From a virus, in the IMG/VR virus record IMGVR_UViG_3300017527_001051, positions 1-31,135 of that record: 31,135 nt of DNA; one strand, 5' to 3'. This document shows, piece after piece, positions 21,760 through 29,623 of the stretch. The notes beneath the pieces are model-generated. The model was not told the DNA's origin, made no database searches, and was given only the letters and a program-made list of their open reading frames with translations. The stretch's first letter is position 1. Each line of letters starts with the position of its first letter. The translations under genes were made by a program, and so were the position numbers.

Positions 21760-21959
21760 TAACGCCCTCGATTCTGCCGCGCCCGCATACGACGCTCAAC
21801 CTCGGCGTCATACTCACCCTTGGAGAAAGCCGCCTTTTCTTCCTCGGACAGCGCATCAAAAGTCTTGGCCCTGTAGCCCTCAAACACCGCGCTCACACCA
21901 TCAAGCCATACGATTTCGCCAAATTCCGTTGCCGGGTTGTAGTGCCATTTGTAATTCAC
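21759..21959 (-). CDS. Small unknown protein between helicase and nucleotide hydrolase
   Basis: A 66-aa protein starting at GTG 21959 after GAGGA and overlapping the previous stop (TAGTG). The N-terminal half ('NYKWHYNPATEFGEIVWLDG') looks like a small beta unit; the C-terminal half is a charged helix ('EEEKAAFSKGEYDAEVERRM') ending in Arg. No zinc or membrane motif is seen. Conserved junctions on both sides make it a likely real gene; helicase-linked roles such as loader or regulator are only guesses. Confidence 0.55.
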   Translation of the reverse strand: MNYKWHYNPATEFGEIVWLDGVSAVFEGYRAKTFDALSEEEKAAFSKGEYDAEVERRMRARQNRGR

Positions 21960-22717
21960 TAATCGTCCTCTCTATACGCTGAGTACCCACAACATCTATA
22001 TTTATCAAAATCAGGTTTAGGTGTTGTGTCTGTATTTTCCTGTGCCTGCTGCTCAGCAATTTTGCGGTCCTCAAAAGCATCACGTGCGGATTTCGCCTTA
22101 CCTTCAGGTGTCAGTACAACAGGATCGCCTTTGTTTATGCGGCCATCTGCTTCATAGGTTTCCAGATCAGCATAAGAAACTTTTTTCAGCAACACATGCA
22201 GGTATCCCATTAGATTAAACAATAACCCGCATATTGCTTCTTCAAGTAAATCCTTATTAGTTTTAGATCTGTAAGCTGTCCGGTGCATAAACCACCAATC
22301 CCAGAAATGTCGCCACCCACTCTTTATATACACACCCAATGGCATACCCTTCTGCCAATTATCCGACGTTCGCAAAGTTCCGTCGGCTTGGGTTCTGTGC
22401 TTGTGCATGTACTCGGCATACCTTCTGAGGACCGGAGGCGACAAAAACCCCTCATAATCCAGCTTGTCGGCGTCATCATCTCGTGTGGCGCCGGTTTCGA
22501 ATTCGCGCATCAGTATATCTCCTATATCTTTACCTAAACCATCCCAATACCATTTATCTTTACATGTCTGGCACCATAAATGAGAAGCCAGCTCCCAGTG
22601 TCTGGCTCCCTTACATTTGGGGCAATCTTTCAGCATCGCGAGTCCCGCCTGTGCGTATGTACAGTTTAAGCATTTCACCCTCACATGATCCGATGTCATA
22701 TCCTCTGTGTGGCACAT
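21959..22717 (-). CDS. Zinc-ribbon plus dATP/dGTP diphosphohydrolase-like protein
   Basis: A 252-aa protein. The first ~65 residues hold three CxxC pairs ('VKCLNCT', 'DCPKCKG', 'WCQTCKD'), a zinc ribbon. Residues about 85-185 match my memory of the phage family annotated as dATP/dGTP diphosphohydrolase N-terminal domain (DUF5664, MazG-like): 'KLDYEGFLSPPVLRRYAEYM', 'SDNWQKGMPLGVYIKSGWRH' and 'LLEEAICGLLFNLMGYLH' with the metal-binding-type Glu pair. Members remove selected purine dNTPs; MazZ of Z-genome phages belongs to this group. The C-terminus is charged and ends with a CC pair. ATG 22717 lacks a clear ribosome site and ATG 22699 has AGAGGA almost touching it, so the start is uncertain. 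Neighbouring NrdJ supports a nucleotide-pool role. Confidence 0.68.
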   Translation of the reverse strand: MCHTEDMTSDHVRVKCLNCTYAQAGLAMLKDCPKCKGARHWELASHLWCQTCKDKWYWDGLGKDIGDILMREFETGATRDDDADKLDYEGFLSPPVLRRYAEYMHKHRTQADGTLRTSDNWQKGMPLGVYIKSGWRHFWDWWFMHRTAYRSKTNKDLLEEAICGLLFNLMGYLHVLLKKVSYADLETYEADGRINKGDPVVLTPEGKAKSARDAFEDRKIAEQQAQENTDTTPKPDFDKYRCCGYSAYREDD

Positions 22718-22811
22718 GTTCTGGTTTAGCCGAGCACTTTTCGGCTCCCACCCAATCTATTTTGTTGCATATGCGGCAACCCCATGCTACGTGCTCATAC
22801 TCCTTTAACAT
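22611..22811 (-). CDS. Possible 66-aa zinc-finger-like protein overlapping the diphosphohydrolase-like gene
   Basis: ATG 22811 overlaps the NrdJ stop (ATGTTAA) and opens a 66-codon frame that runs over the first 107 bases of the next gene in another frame. The non-overlapping part encodes 'HVAWGCRICNKIDWVGAEKC', with a CxxC, a further Cys and nearby His residues (HVPH), which could bind zinc. Without it, about 87 bases between NrdJ and the next gene would be empty, unusual in this tightly packed operon. The ribosome site is weak. It may instead be a coupling peptide or a relic. Confidence 0.35.
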   Translation of the reverse strand: MLKEYEHVAWGCRICNKIDWVGAEKCSAKPEHVPHRGYDIGSCEGEMLKLYIRTGGTRDAERLPQM

Positions 22812-24940
22812 CGCGAGTACCCGCACGCCCGGCACACCGCGCAGCCTTCCTGAAAGATCAGGTTCGAGCTGCATTCGGTGCAGACACCGATTTGGCGGTC
22901 AGCGTCAGTCACTACCCATTTTTGATTTAATCCTGTAAATTTTTCAGCATCATCTTTATGCATTGGCGTCCATATTATGCTGTTGCCATTCTCAAACACA
23001 GTCTTTTTAGATAAACTATCCAGCGCCAACGCCACTCCATCAGCGCACGAGCACACTCCCTTGGCCGGAGAGCTGCACCTGACTCCGGTCAATTGTTGCT
23101 GTATGTCATAGGGCGCCACACCCTTACGCAGCGCCAAGCTGACAAGTCGCCCTATCGCCTCAGTTTGCGAGGCGGCGCAACCGCCGGCCTTGCCGATCCG
23201 CGCAAACAATTCGAAGGGCGCACCATCGCGCTCATTGATCGTGACATAGAGATTGCCGCAGCCGGTCAGGATTTTGCGGGTTGTGCCGTGGACGGAATCG
23301 GGGCGTGTGGCGGGATGCGGATCATCCGGACAGATATCTGCGATATTTGTAGTTTTTCCGTCAGTATGATCTGAAGTTTGGAGGATCTGACCCTCCCGGC
23401 TGCCGTCACGATAAACAGTGATGCCTTTGCAGCCCAGCTCGTGGGCCAGCATAAAGGCGTCTTCGACATCTTGTACGCTTGCCGACTCCGGCAAATTGAT
23501 GGTTTTGGATACGGCGTTGTTGGTAAACTTTTGAAAGGCGGCCTGCATTTGTACGTGCCATTTGGGCGCGATATCATGCGCGGTCCTGAAGTGGCCGGCA
23601 TCTTTGAAGGGATGCTCCTGCACTTCGGTGCGGCCGTCGTCCATGATGCGGGTGTGCGAGGCCGCGTAAATCGGTTCGATGCCGCTCGACACGCCGGCTA
23701 TCAGCGCAATGGTGCCGGTCGGTGCGATGGTGGTGCGGGTCGCATTGCGGATAGGCGGGTGCAATTTATCAGCTACATAAGCGGGGTAAGGACCACGTTC
23801 CTTTGCCAGCTCATCAGATGCTATTATGGCTCCTTTGCCGATAAAACCCATGACCTCGTGCGCCACGTCCACAGCATCCAGAGAATCGTAAGGTATACCC
23901 ATCTTCAGCAGCAAATCCGCAAACCCCATGACGCCGAGGCCGATCTTGCGTGTCAGTTTGGTGGCCTCTTCGATTTCGGGCAATGGGTATTTATTCATAT
24001 CTATAGCATTGTCCAAAAACCTTACTGCAGTTTCCACACATTTTTCTAATCCTAAATAATCTATGCCGGTGCAGGAATCCTCCCAGAACTCCACCAGATT
24101 GATGGACCCCAGCACACATGACTCATACGGCAGCAACGGTTGCTCCCCGCATGGATTCGTGGCCTCAAAGTTCCCCAGATTCGGCGTGGGATTGTGGCGG
24201 TTCATGGCGTCAATAAAAACTATGCCGGGTTCGCCTGTAGCATGAGCGGATTCAACCAATTTATCCCATACATCACGAGTATAAGCAGTAGTTGCTTGGC
24301 GCCCGTTATTAGGCGTGTAACCTCTGAAGCCATAAGTTCCGTTGTTTTTAACTGCTTCCATAAATTTATCTGTAACAGCTGCTGACAGATTAAAATTATT
24401 CAGTTGAGAAAAGTCACGCTTTGTGTTGATAAAATCAAGTATATCCGGATGATCCACACGCAGCATCGCCATGTTGGCTCCACGACGACGACCTCCTTGC
24501 TTGATGCTTTCCGTGGCGGCGTCAAAAACTTTGATGAAACTAACCGGGCCGCTGGCTGTGCCGGTAGTAGACTTTACGGCGCTTCCAGCCGGCCGCAAAG
24601 CAGAGAAGCTGAAGCCTGTGCCACCGCCTGATTGGTGTATTAGTGCTGTGTTTTTCACCGTTTCAAATATGCCGGCAATGGAGTCGTCAACAGGCAGCAC
24701 GAAGCAGGCACTCAGTTGCTGGATTGGTGTGCCGGCGTTCATGAGGGTAGGTGAATTGGGCAGGAACTTGTGCGAGCACATCAGTTCCATGAACTTATCA
24801 GCCCAATACGCCTGTTCTGCGTCAGTTTTCTCTGCTGATGCTAGGTTTGTGGCCACCCGCCAGAACATATCCTCAGGCGTTTCACCCGGCTGCAAATACC
24901 GCTTCTCCAACAAACGCATTACGTCTTTACTGTAGCTCAT
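22805..24940 (-). CDS. nrdJ: Adenosylcobalamin-dependent (class II) ribonucleotide reductase
   Basis: This 711-aa protein carries the class II large-subunit pattern. It has '[12 protein letters not shown]' (59-70), Cys79 in 'LSACFVLP', the active-site '[10 protein letters not shown]' with the thiyl Cys264 and Glu266, Cys275 in 'SCVLGSIN' as redox partner of Cys79, and '[18 protein letters not shown]'. The C-terminal ribbon has a CxxC and a CxxCxxC pattern that probably carries electrons from thioredoxin. No NrdB-type subunit is seen, and no N-terminal ATP cone is obvious. It makes deoxyribonucleotides in the cytoplasm using coenzyme B12 supplied by the host, so it needs no oxygen. ATG overlaps the HAD gene stop (ATGA). 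Confidence 0.93.
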   Translation of the reverse strand: MSYSKDVMRLLEKRYLQPGETPEDMFWRVATNLASAEKTDAEQAYWADKFMELMCSHKFLPNSPTLMNAGTPIQQLSACFVLPVDDSIAGIFETVKNTALIHQSGGGTGFSFSALRPAGSAVKSTTGTASGPVSFIKVFDAATESIKQGGRRRGANMAMLRVDHPDILDFINTKRDFSQLNNFNLSAAVTDKFMEAVKNNGTYGFRGYTPNNGRQATTAYTRDVWDKLVESAHATGEPGIVFIDAMNRHNPTPNLGNFEATNPCGEQPLLPYESCVLGSINLVEFWEDSCTGIDYLGLEKCVETAVRFLDNAIDMNKYPLPEIEEATKLTRKIGLGVMGFADLLLKMGIPYDSLDAVDVAHEVMGFIGKGAIIASDELAKERGPYPAYVADKLHPPIRNATRTTIAPTGTIALIAGVSSGIEPIYAASHTRIMDDGRTEVQEHPFKDAGHFRTAHDIAPKWHVQMQAAFQKFTNNAVSKTINLPESASVQDVEDAFMLAHELGCKGITVYRDGSREGQILQTSDHTDGKTTNIADICPDDPHPATRPDSVHGTTRKILTGCGNLYVTINERDGAPFELFARIGKAGGCAASQTEAIGRLVSLALRKGVAPYDIQQQLTGVRCSSPAKGVCSCADGVALALDSLSKKTVFENGNSIIWTPMHKDDAEKFTGLNQKWVVTDADRQIGVCTECSSNLIFQEGCAVCRACGYSRC

Positions 24941-25290
24941 ATTGTAAGGTTCCTCAGACTCTCATTCAAAGTGTACACTTCACCGGTATTCGGTTTGACC
25001 GACACTGCGCGATCATCAAACAGCGCAATCATGTGGTGGTCTTTTGATGTCGTAACCTTCAAACCCCGCAAACCATGCCGCGCAAGCCAACGCTCCACCG
25101 GCTTTCTATGTTTGTAGTCCCGGCCTCTGGTTGTGAGGATCCTGACATTGTAGCCTGACAACACCCATGCCCGCACCCGCCGCAGCATACGGGGAATCGG
25201 ATCGCCAATCTGGTCGTGGCCTTTCCAGCCGTCATACTCTGCCAGTGTGCCGTCAAGGTCTACGCCTATCCATCTGGAATCGGAACTCAT
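24937..25290 (-). CDS. HAD-family phosphatase
   Basis: A 117-aa protein with all HAD motifs: I 'IGVDLDGTLAEYDGW' (nucleophile Asp11 and acid/base Asp13), II 'RILTTRG' (Thr53 or Thr54), and Lys83 followed by 'HHMIALFDDRAV' with Asp92/Asp93 for III/IV. It is a minimal core with no large cap, so substrates may be nucleotides or nucleic-acid ends, as in the phosphatase part of polynucleotide kinases or small 5'-nucleotidases. Between NrdJ and a nuclease, a part in nucleotide salvage or DNA-end repair is likely. It is joined to both neighbours by ATGA overlaps, with GGAGG four bases before the ATG. Confidence 0.8.
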   Translation of the reverse strand: MSSDSRWIGVDLDGTLAEYDGWKGHDQIGDPIPRMLRRVRAWVLSGYNVRILTTRGRDYKHRKPVERWLARHGLRGLKVTTSKDHHMIALFDDRAVSVKPNTGEVYTLNESLRNLTI

Positions 25291-26135
25291 GCTACCTCCA
25301 AAGGATATTCAATTTTTTTACGTATCAACATTTGATGGCACTGGTAATAGAACGGGCAGAACCCACATGGCAGCGACCCATCCGGCGGGCAATCCCTCAG
25401 AGACGGTGCCTCGTCAGCGAGCACGGCCTTCTGCGCCACAACAAAGTTCTGCAAAATGCGGTCCACACAATCGCCATCATAATCCACGCGTATGCCGGTG
25501 CGCGTCTTATCGGGCAGCGCAAACCCCAGCACGGACTCGGCCTTGTCAAACGTGTGGAAGTACCCGCGCCGCAAGCCGAACACCTCCATCGTCAGCTGTA
25601 CCTGATCCCAATAGTATGGTGTCTTCTTTTCCAGCCGCGCCACCAACCCGTCGTGGCCGGTCTTGTTGCACTCCTGCTGGAACCAGTATATGGCGCGGCC
25701 CTTCACGGTCTTGAACTCGTACAGATGCACGGCGTCATCAATCGTGATCGTGCCGTCCGCACGCGACGATATTTTGATCACAGTGCCGCCCACATCGCGC
25801 TCGACAATCGTGTCCAGTGTTTCCTCAATGGATTTGTCGGCCTGAACCTCCAACCCGCCCATCTCAATGCCGGCCTCCATCAACAAATTACGCACCACGT
25901 CCTGCATCACATTGCCCACGATCTGGGCGAGCTGCAGGCCGGGCGGATCCGGTGTCGGGACGCAGCCCACCAGTCGATAAAACAATCGGCGGGGGCAGCT
26001 GCCGGCTTCCGAAGCCCGAAATCTGAGTGGCGGGCGCTCGGAATACCGCCATGTCTCGGTGTTGTGCGGCTTGCTCAGTACCTTGGTCCGGTGCTGCGCG
26101 GCCATGTATTTATATAGGATTTGGGTTGGATCCAT
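25287..26135 (-). CDS. Cas4/RecB-type PD-(D/E)XK nuclease with Fe-S cluster
   Basis: A 282-aa protein with the Cas4-like layout. Cys47 lies in 'ASEAGSCPRRLFY', the nuclease core has Asp127 in 'SSRADGTI' and Glu140-x-Lys142 in 'HLYEFKTVKG', then 'YYWDQVQLTMEVFGL' (the QxxxY-type helix), and finally 'LPCGFCPFYYQC' (Cys257, Cys260, Cys266), completing four cysteines for a [4Fe-4S] cluster. Such enzymes are metal-dependent exonucleases; in phages they process ends during recombination or degrade DNA. No cas1, cas2 or repeat array is nearby, so this is a replication/recombination gene. It begins the gene block downstream of the structured gap; the ribosome site at ATG 26135 is weak. Confidence 0.82.
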   Translation of the reverse strand: MDPTQILYKYMAAQHRTKVLSKPHNTETWRYSERPPLRFRASEAGSCPRRLFYRLVGCVPTPDPPGLQLAQIVGNVMQDVVRNLLMEAGIEMGGLEVQADKSIEETLDTIVERDVGGTVIKISSRADGTITIDDAVHLYEFKTVKGRAIYWFQQECNKTGHDGLVARLEKKTPYYWDQVQLTMEVFGLRRGYFHTFDKAESVLGFALPDKTRTGIRVDYDGDCVDRILQNFVVAQKAVLADEAPSLRDCPPDGSLPCGFCPFYYQCHQMLIRKKIEYPLEVA

Positions 26136-26206
26136 TAGTCCGGTATCCTGTCTAGTATTTGATAACTACCTGAATTTACATGCATGGTTCCCCCAGATAA
26201 TGTTTA
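26136..26206. other. Leader between candidate RNA and nuclease gene
   Basis: No open frame or clear promoter is seen. On the leftward strand it includes a GGGGGAACC run and an AT-rich stretch (26150-26180). It is the only sizeable non-coding gap within the leftward replication genes, so a promoter or RNA-processing site is possible, but no convincing -35/-10 pair can be read. Confidence 0.3.
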
Positions 26207-26347
26207 CAGGCAACTCTGAGTTTCAGGGCTGACAATAGCCGCCACTTGACTCGGCCTTTCACCGATCCCACCTGCTCTATTCTCTTTTAGGCCGCATAGG
26301 CACCTTGGCAGCCAAGACAGCGTAACAGGCTCGCTGAGAGTTACCTA
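26207..26347 (-). ncRNA. Candidate structured RNA in the gap upstream of the Cas4-like gene
   Basis: On the leftward RNA, 26347-26337 can pair with 26217-26207 over 11 contiguous base pairs including two G-U. The same bases give two C-A mismatches on the other strand, so the structure fits leftward transcription. It encloses four hairpins: 26336-26332 with 26322-26318 (CAGCG/CGCUG), 26316-26312 with 26308-26304 (CUUGG/CCAAG), 26265-26262 with 26254-26251 (UCGG/CCGA) and 26240-26237 with 26230-26227 (GGCU/AGCC). The outer helix begins at the stop codon of the ssDNA-binding protein gene. It matches no riboswitch core I know (no B12 box) and is not a tRNA. It could be a leader element or a stable RNA. 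Confidence 0.4.
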
Positions 26348-27091
26348 AAGTTTATGTTCCGCAGCCAGCTTGTCCCAATCCAATTCAGGATAACTGATCT
26401 TTGCAATCTTTTTCTGTTCCTCGCGGGAATGAATGTTCAGCTCCATCTGGCTCATCAATTCCTCGCGGGTCTTGTGCATCTGATCGCGCCAATCCGGTAT
26501 GATATCATCCAGCTTTTCGATTTTGCCGGTGCGCTGCGGATTGTACTTTGTTTGGAAGCCACTGCCGGTGCGCGTGAGAATCATGGCCTGTCCCTCGTCG
26601 GGATCTGACAGGCACGGCTCGTCCATATCATCCTGAGTCTTTACCAGCCCCATGACATCGGCGGTCGCAGTCTTACTGAGTGGCAGGTACCGGAGTTTGG
26701 ACCATTTGCCTTTGCCCTTGTTGCCGCACACCCAACCCTGAGCATGGTTCAGCTGATTGCCTTTGATGGTGTCACCAATCTTTTTCTCGGCATCATTGCC
26801 ATGCTTCAGAAGAACTTGGGCCAGCTCCATGATGTAGTCCTCGTAGCCTATTTCATCATTACCGTGCCACTTGAGGTCTCCCGTCGCATAACCACGCTGG
26901 GGGTCGGCCGGGTTTTTGAGTCTGAAGTGCTTGAAGACGGGCCAGAAAATGAAGCCCGCGTAATCTCCGTCCTCGTACATCGGCGGCGCCATCCGCCACA
27001 CGATTGTTTCGCCATCCTTCAACTTGGTGTATTTTTGCCCGCTTGCCAGCATTTCCATGTTAGCGTCTACGTTTATCCTTACCTTACCCAT
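26345..27091 (-). CDS. gp32-like single-stranded DNA-binding protein
   Basis: A 248-aa protein lying directly after DNA polymerase in the operon. Its pattern resembles phage gp32-type ssDNA-binding proteins: a basic N-terminus ('MGKVRINVDANMEML'), an OB-fold-like middle with 'TIVWRMAPPMYEDGDYAGF' and 'FIFWPVFKHFR', a Lys/Trp-rich 'GKGKWSKLRYLPLSK', and 'PDEGQAMILTRTGSGFQTKY', which recalls the 'xxLTRxGxGLxTxY' strand of that group. The C-terminus is charged rather than strongly acidic, unlike classic SSBs. It should coat ssDNA at the fork. AAGGA precedes the ATG by seven bases, and the stop codon starts the candidate structured RNA. Assignment is by recalled pattern and position. Confidence 0.62.
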   Translation of the reverse strand: MGKVRINVDANMEMLASGQKYTKLKDGETIVWRMAPPMYEDGDYAGFIFWPVFKHFRLKNPADPQRGYATGDLKWHGNDEIGYEDYIMELAQVLLKHGNDAEKKIGDTIKGNQLNHAQGWVCGNKGKGKWSKLRYLPLSKTATADVMGLVKTQDDMDEPCLSDPDEGQAMILTRTGSGFQTKYNPQRTGKIEKLDDIIPDWRDQMHKTREELMSQMELNIHSREEQKKIAKISYPELDWDKLAAEHKL

Positions 27092-27107
27092 CAGATTTTC
27101 CTTTCAG

Positions 27108-29477
27108 CTACTGTACACTGCCCCACGAGTCACCGACCTTGACATCGGCAACCAGCGGCACATCGAAATTAACATCAAATTCCTTGGCTTTTTCTACTGC
27201 TGCAATTTCCATGCCGTATTTGCCAAGTTCCATAACTGCCTCAATTTCATCAGGATGTGCGTCGAACACGATATTGTCATGTACGTGCGCCACCAAAATA
27301 GATTGCATTTTGCGTTCGCGCAGCTCATTATGCAACCATATCATCGCACAATATGTGAGACACACAGCGGGGCATTGGATCTTCATGTTGAAAGCCTGCC
27401 GCCGTACCAACCAGCCATCACCTTTTTTCCAGTCTTCCGGCTCGGAGAACCTGCGCTGAAACCCAAACGCCGTGTCTACCTGCAGATCCCGCTCCACTTC
27501 CTCGTGGGCCTGCTTGATATACCGCTCGACACCGCCGAAGGTGGCGAAATACTCGCGAATCATACCATGTGCCCGCTTTTTGTCGATCCGCATACCATAC
27601 TCCTGCAACTTACGCTGCAGCAAACCGGCGCCCCCTCCGTATAGAATCTGAAAGGTTTGCGTTTTGCAACGTTGGCGCTCGTCGTCAGAGATTTTATCCG
27701 TGGGCTTCTGCAGCATTTTGGCCGCCATGCTGGTATGGATGTCCTCGCCGGATTGCAGGGCTTCCAGAAGCGCGGCATCCTGAGACAGCCACGCCACCAT
27801 ACGGATCTCGGCCTGCGACATATCGCAGTCCACAATCTTGCCCCCCTTGAAACGCGACACGAATTGGGTCTTGACTGACAGAACCGGATCATCATTGTCA
27901 GGGCGCGGCACATTCATTAACGGCGGATTGCTTGAGGACAGGCGGTACGTCTCCACCAGATCCGTGCGGTAGTGCGGGTGCAGGTACCACGCGCCATGGT
28001 GCCCTACCAGATGCTTTTCCCGAACGCTTTTGATGAAGGTATTGTGCCGGTTGAAGTATGAACGGTATTCGAGTATGCGTGCCAGCACAGGGTGTTTGTG
28101 TGCCTCGCGAGCCAGCACCTCGCGGCACGTAGTAATGTCAGCATCTTCGGCATTGCCGATCACTTCCTTCCAGTTTCTCAAGGTCAGGTTGATGTCGGGG
28201 ATCATACGCTTCAGTTCCACAGCCAATTGCTGCGAGGAATTGAGGTTGATCGGGCCTATGTCGCGGGTGATTTCCGTGCGCAGAGCCATCAGTTTCGCAT
28301 TATGCAATTCAGTGAGTTGCAGATTGCGGGGCCGGTCCACGCAGAACCCCCTGTATTCCATATCGGCAATCACGGGGTACAGTTGCCGCATCAGTTCCCA
28401 AGGCCGCGCAAATGCCTCAAGTGGTTCCACCTGCCCCTGCCACGACGCGATGGAAGCCTCAGCATCAGCGGCGGCATAATCATACTGCTCGTCATCCCCG
28501 ACTAATTCCCATCCTTCAGTTTTTATACCTTCTGCTTTAAACTTCGCCACAGCATATTTTTTCCTGAGATTAGTGTGGCCTTTGGCATAGTTGCCGAGGC
28601 GGTCCAAGTATTTATGAGTAAGGGACTTTAGATCGGTCAGTGGGTTCGAGCCATCCAGTACGTGTTCGCGGGTGCTGGTGTCCTCGTAATTGTTTACCTC
28701 GTAGCCAAAATAGCGCAACCATTTCACGTCGAACTTAATATTGCTGCCGACCTTGATAACGTTAGGGTCAGCCAGCAAATACCGGAACCAATCAGGAAAT
28801 TCGGATTTTTGGGTGGCTTGGATAACCCACGCACGGCCTTCCTGCACGGAGATTTGCGCCATACGGATGCGGGCATTATGATCATGCTGGCTGAGACCCG
28901 GATAGGTTTCGAGATCCATCGCCATGGCCCAAGGAAATTTTCTGGTCTGATTTAAAAAATCAGGTGCCTTATCCCATTGCGGCATACCCGGCAGCAACAC
29001 CGTGTACTCACCCCATTCCGTGCCGCCAAGTCCGTCCCTCGCAGCCTTTATATCCATCTCCACCCATTGTCTCAGGCCCGGTGAGCGGCGTGTGTTTTCC
29101 ATGCCGTAGGTTACGTAGACCGGCGGACCATCTTCGCCAAGCGGCGTGTGGCGCGTTCGTATGAGATCGCTTTCCTTGAGGTTCCCATGGTCGAACACGC
29201 ACACCGTGGCGACAGGACCGAAGCACACCACAAAATCGGGCTTGTGAATGTGGACGGCCTCCAGAATGCGGGGCCGCTCCTTGCGGAGCACATCAATGGA
29301 GATCTGGGATTTGTTGTTGCCGGCCATAAAGGGATCCTCCACCACAACCAGCACGTCGATGTCGAGGTCCAGTGTGGCGGCTGTGCCTTCCAGCAGGCTG
29401 AGAGTCTGCTTGGTCAGAGGGCGTCCGGCTTTCAGGGCATCTCGTTCAAGTGTGCCGAGTACGAAGGTGGCTTTCAT
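27108..29477 (-). CDS. Family A DNA polymerase with N-terminal UDG-like domain
   Basis: A 789-aa protein begun at ATG 29477, which overlaps the preceding micro-gene stop (ATGA). Residues 1-150 resemble family 4 uracil-DNA glycosylases ('HKPDFVVCFGPVATVCVFD', 'PPVYVTYGMENTRRSPGLRQ'), as in phage SPO1 polymerase; catalytic motifs look degenerate. Residues about 183-345 are a DEDDy proofreading exonuclease: Asp188/Glu190, Asn246/Asp250, Tyr334/Asp338. The polymerase core has motif A 'DCDMSQAEIR' (Asp552), motif B Lys605-Phe609-Tyr613-Gly614 and motif C 'AHVHDNIVFD' (Asp734), where Asn735 replaces the usual Glu. Proofreading and both catalytic aspartates are intact, so it should be the replicase, working with the downstream ssDNA-binding protein. 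Confidence 0.92.
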   Translation of the reverse strand: MKATFVLGTLERDALKAGRPLTKQTLSLLEGTAATLDLDIDVLVVVEDPFMAGNNKSQISIDVLRKERPRILEAVHIHKPDFVVCFGPVATVCVFDHGNLKESDLIRTRHTPLGEDGPPVYVTYGMENTRRSPGLRQWVEMDIKAARDGLGGTEWGEYTVLLPGMPQWDKAPDFLNQTRKFPWAMAMDLETYPGLSQHDHNARIRMAQISVQEGRAWVIQATQKSEFPDWFRYLLADPNVIKVGSNIKFDVKWLRYFGYEVNNYEDTSTREHVLDGSNPLTDLKSLTHKYLDRLGNYAKGHTNLRKKYAVAKFKAEGIKTEGWELVGDDEQYDYAAADAEASIASWQGQVEPLEAFARPWELMRQLYPVIADMEYRGFCVDRPRNLQLTELHNAKLMALRTEITRDIGPINLNSSQQLAVELKRMIPDINLTLRNWKEVIGNAEDADITTCREVLAREAHKHPVLARILEYRSYFNRHNTFIKSVREKHLVGHHGAWYLHPHYRTDLVETYRLSSSNPPLMNVPRPDNDDPVLSVKTQFVSRFKGGKIVDCDMSQAEIRMVAWLSQDAALLEALQSGEDIHTSMAAKMLQKPTDKISDDERQRCKTQTFQILYGGGAGLLQRKLQEYGMRIDKKRAHGMIREYFATFGGVERYIKQAHEEVERDLQVDTAFGFQRRFSEPEDWKKGDGWLVRRQAFNMKIQCPAVCLTYCAMIWLHNELRERKMQSILVAHVHDNIVFDAHPDEIEAVMELGKYGMEIAAVEKAKEFDVNFDVPLVADVKVGDSWGSVQ

Positions 29478-29623
29478 TCGGACACCATCAAGGCTACAAA
29501 AAGCACCCACATCAATATCATATCTCTCTCCGCACCCGCATTATTGTCTTTATGCAAACGATACAGCCCTCTGACACATGCAACTACCCCTATTGCAACT
29601 ATAGTAAACTGAAACCCTGTCAT
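29474..29623 (-). CDS. 49-aa membrane protein between primase and polymerase
   Basis: Too short for usual cut-offs. ATG 29623 follows GGGAG by about eight bases and overlaps the primase stop (ATGA); the frame ends at TGA 29474-29476, overlapping the polymerase ATG (again ATGA). The protein has two hydrophobic segments: 'FQFTIVAIGVVACV' (residues 4-17) and 'MILMWVLFVALMV' (about 35-47), with a charged loop between. The double ATGA coupling gives strong support that it is translated. A membrane anchor for the replication proteins is an appealing but untested role. Confidence 0.65.
   Translation of the reverse strand: MTGFQFTIVAIGVVACVRGLYRLHKDNNAGAERDMILMWVLFVALMVSE

Noticed and set aside
25287-26135. 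CRISPR locus suggested by the Cas4-like protein
   Set aside because: No cas1, cas2 or interspersed repeat array is present; the hexamer array has no spacers.
26207-26275. tRNA gene in the same gap
   Set aside because: No T-loop (GGTTCRA) or acceptor-stem pairing is present on either strand.
26136-26347. Cobalamin riboswitch controlling the B12-dependent reductase
   Set aside because: I looked for the B12 box and the GCCACTG-type core on the leftward strand and did not find them; two genes also separate the gap from nrdJ.
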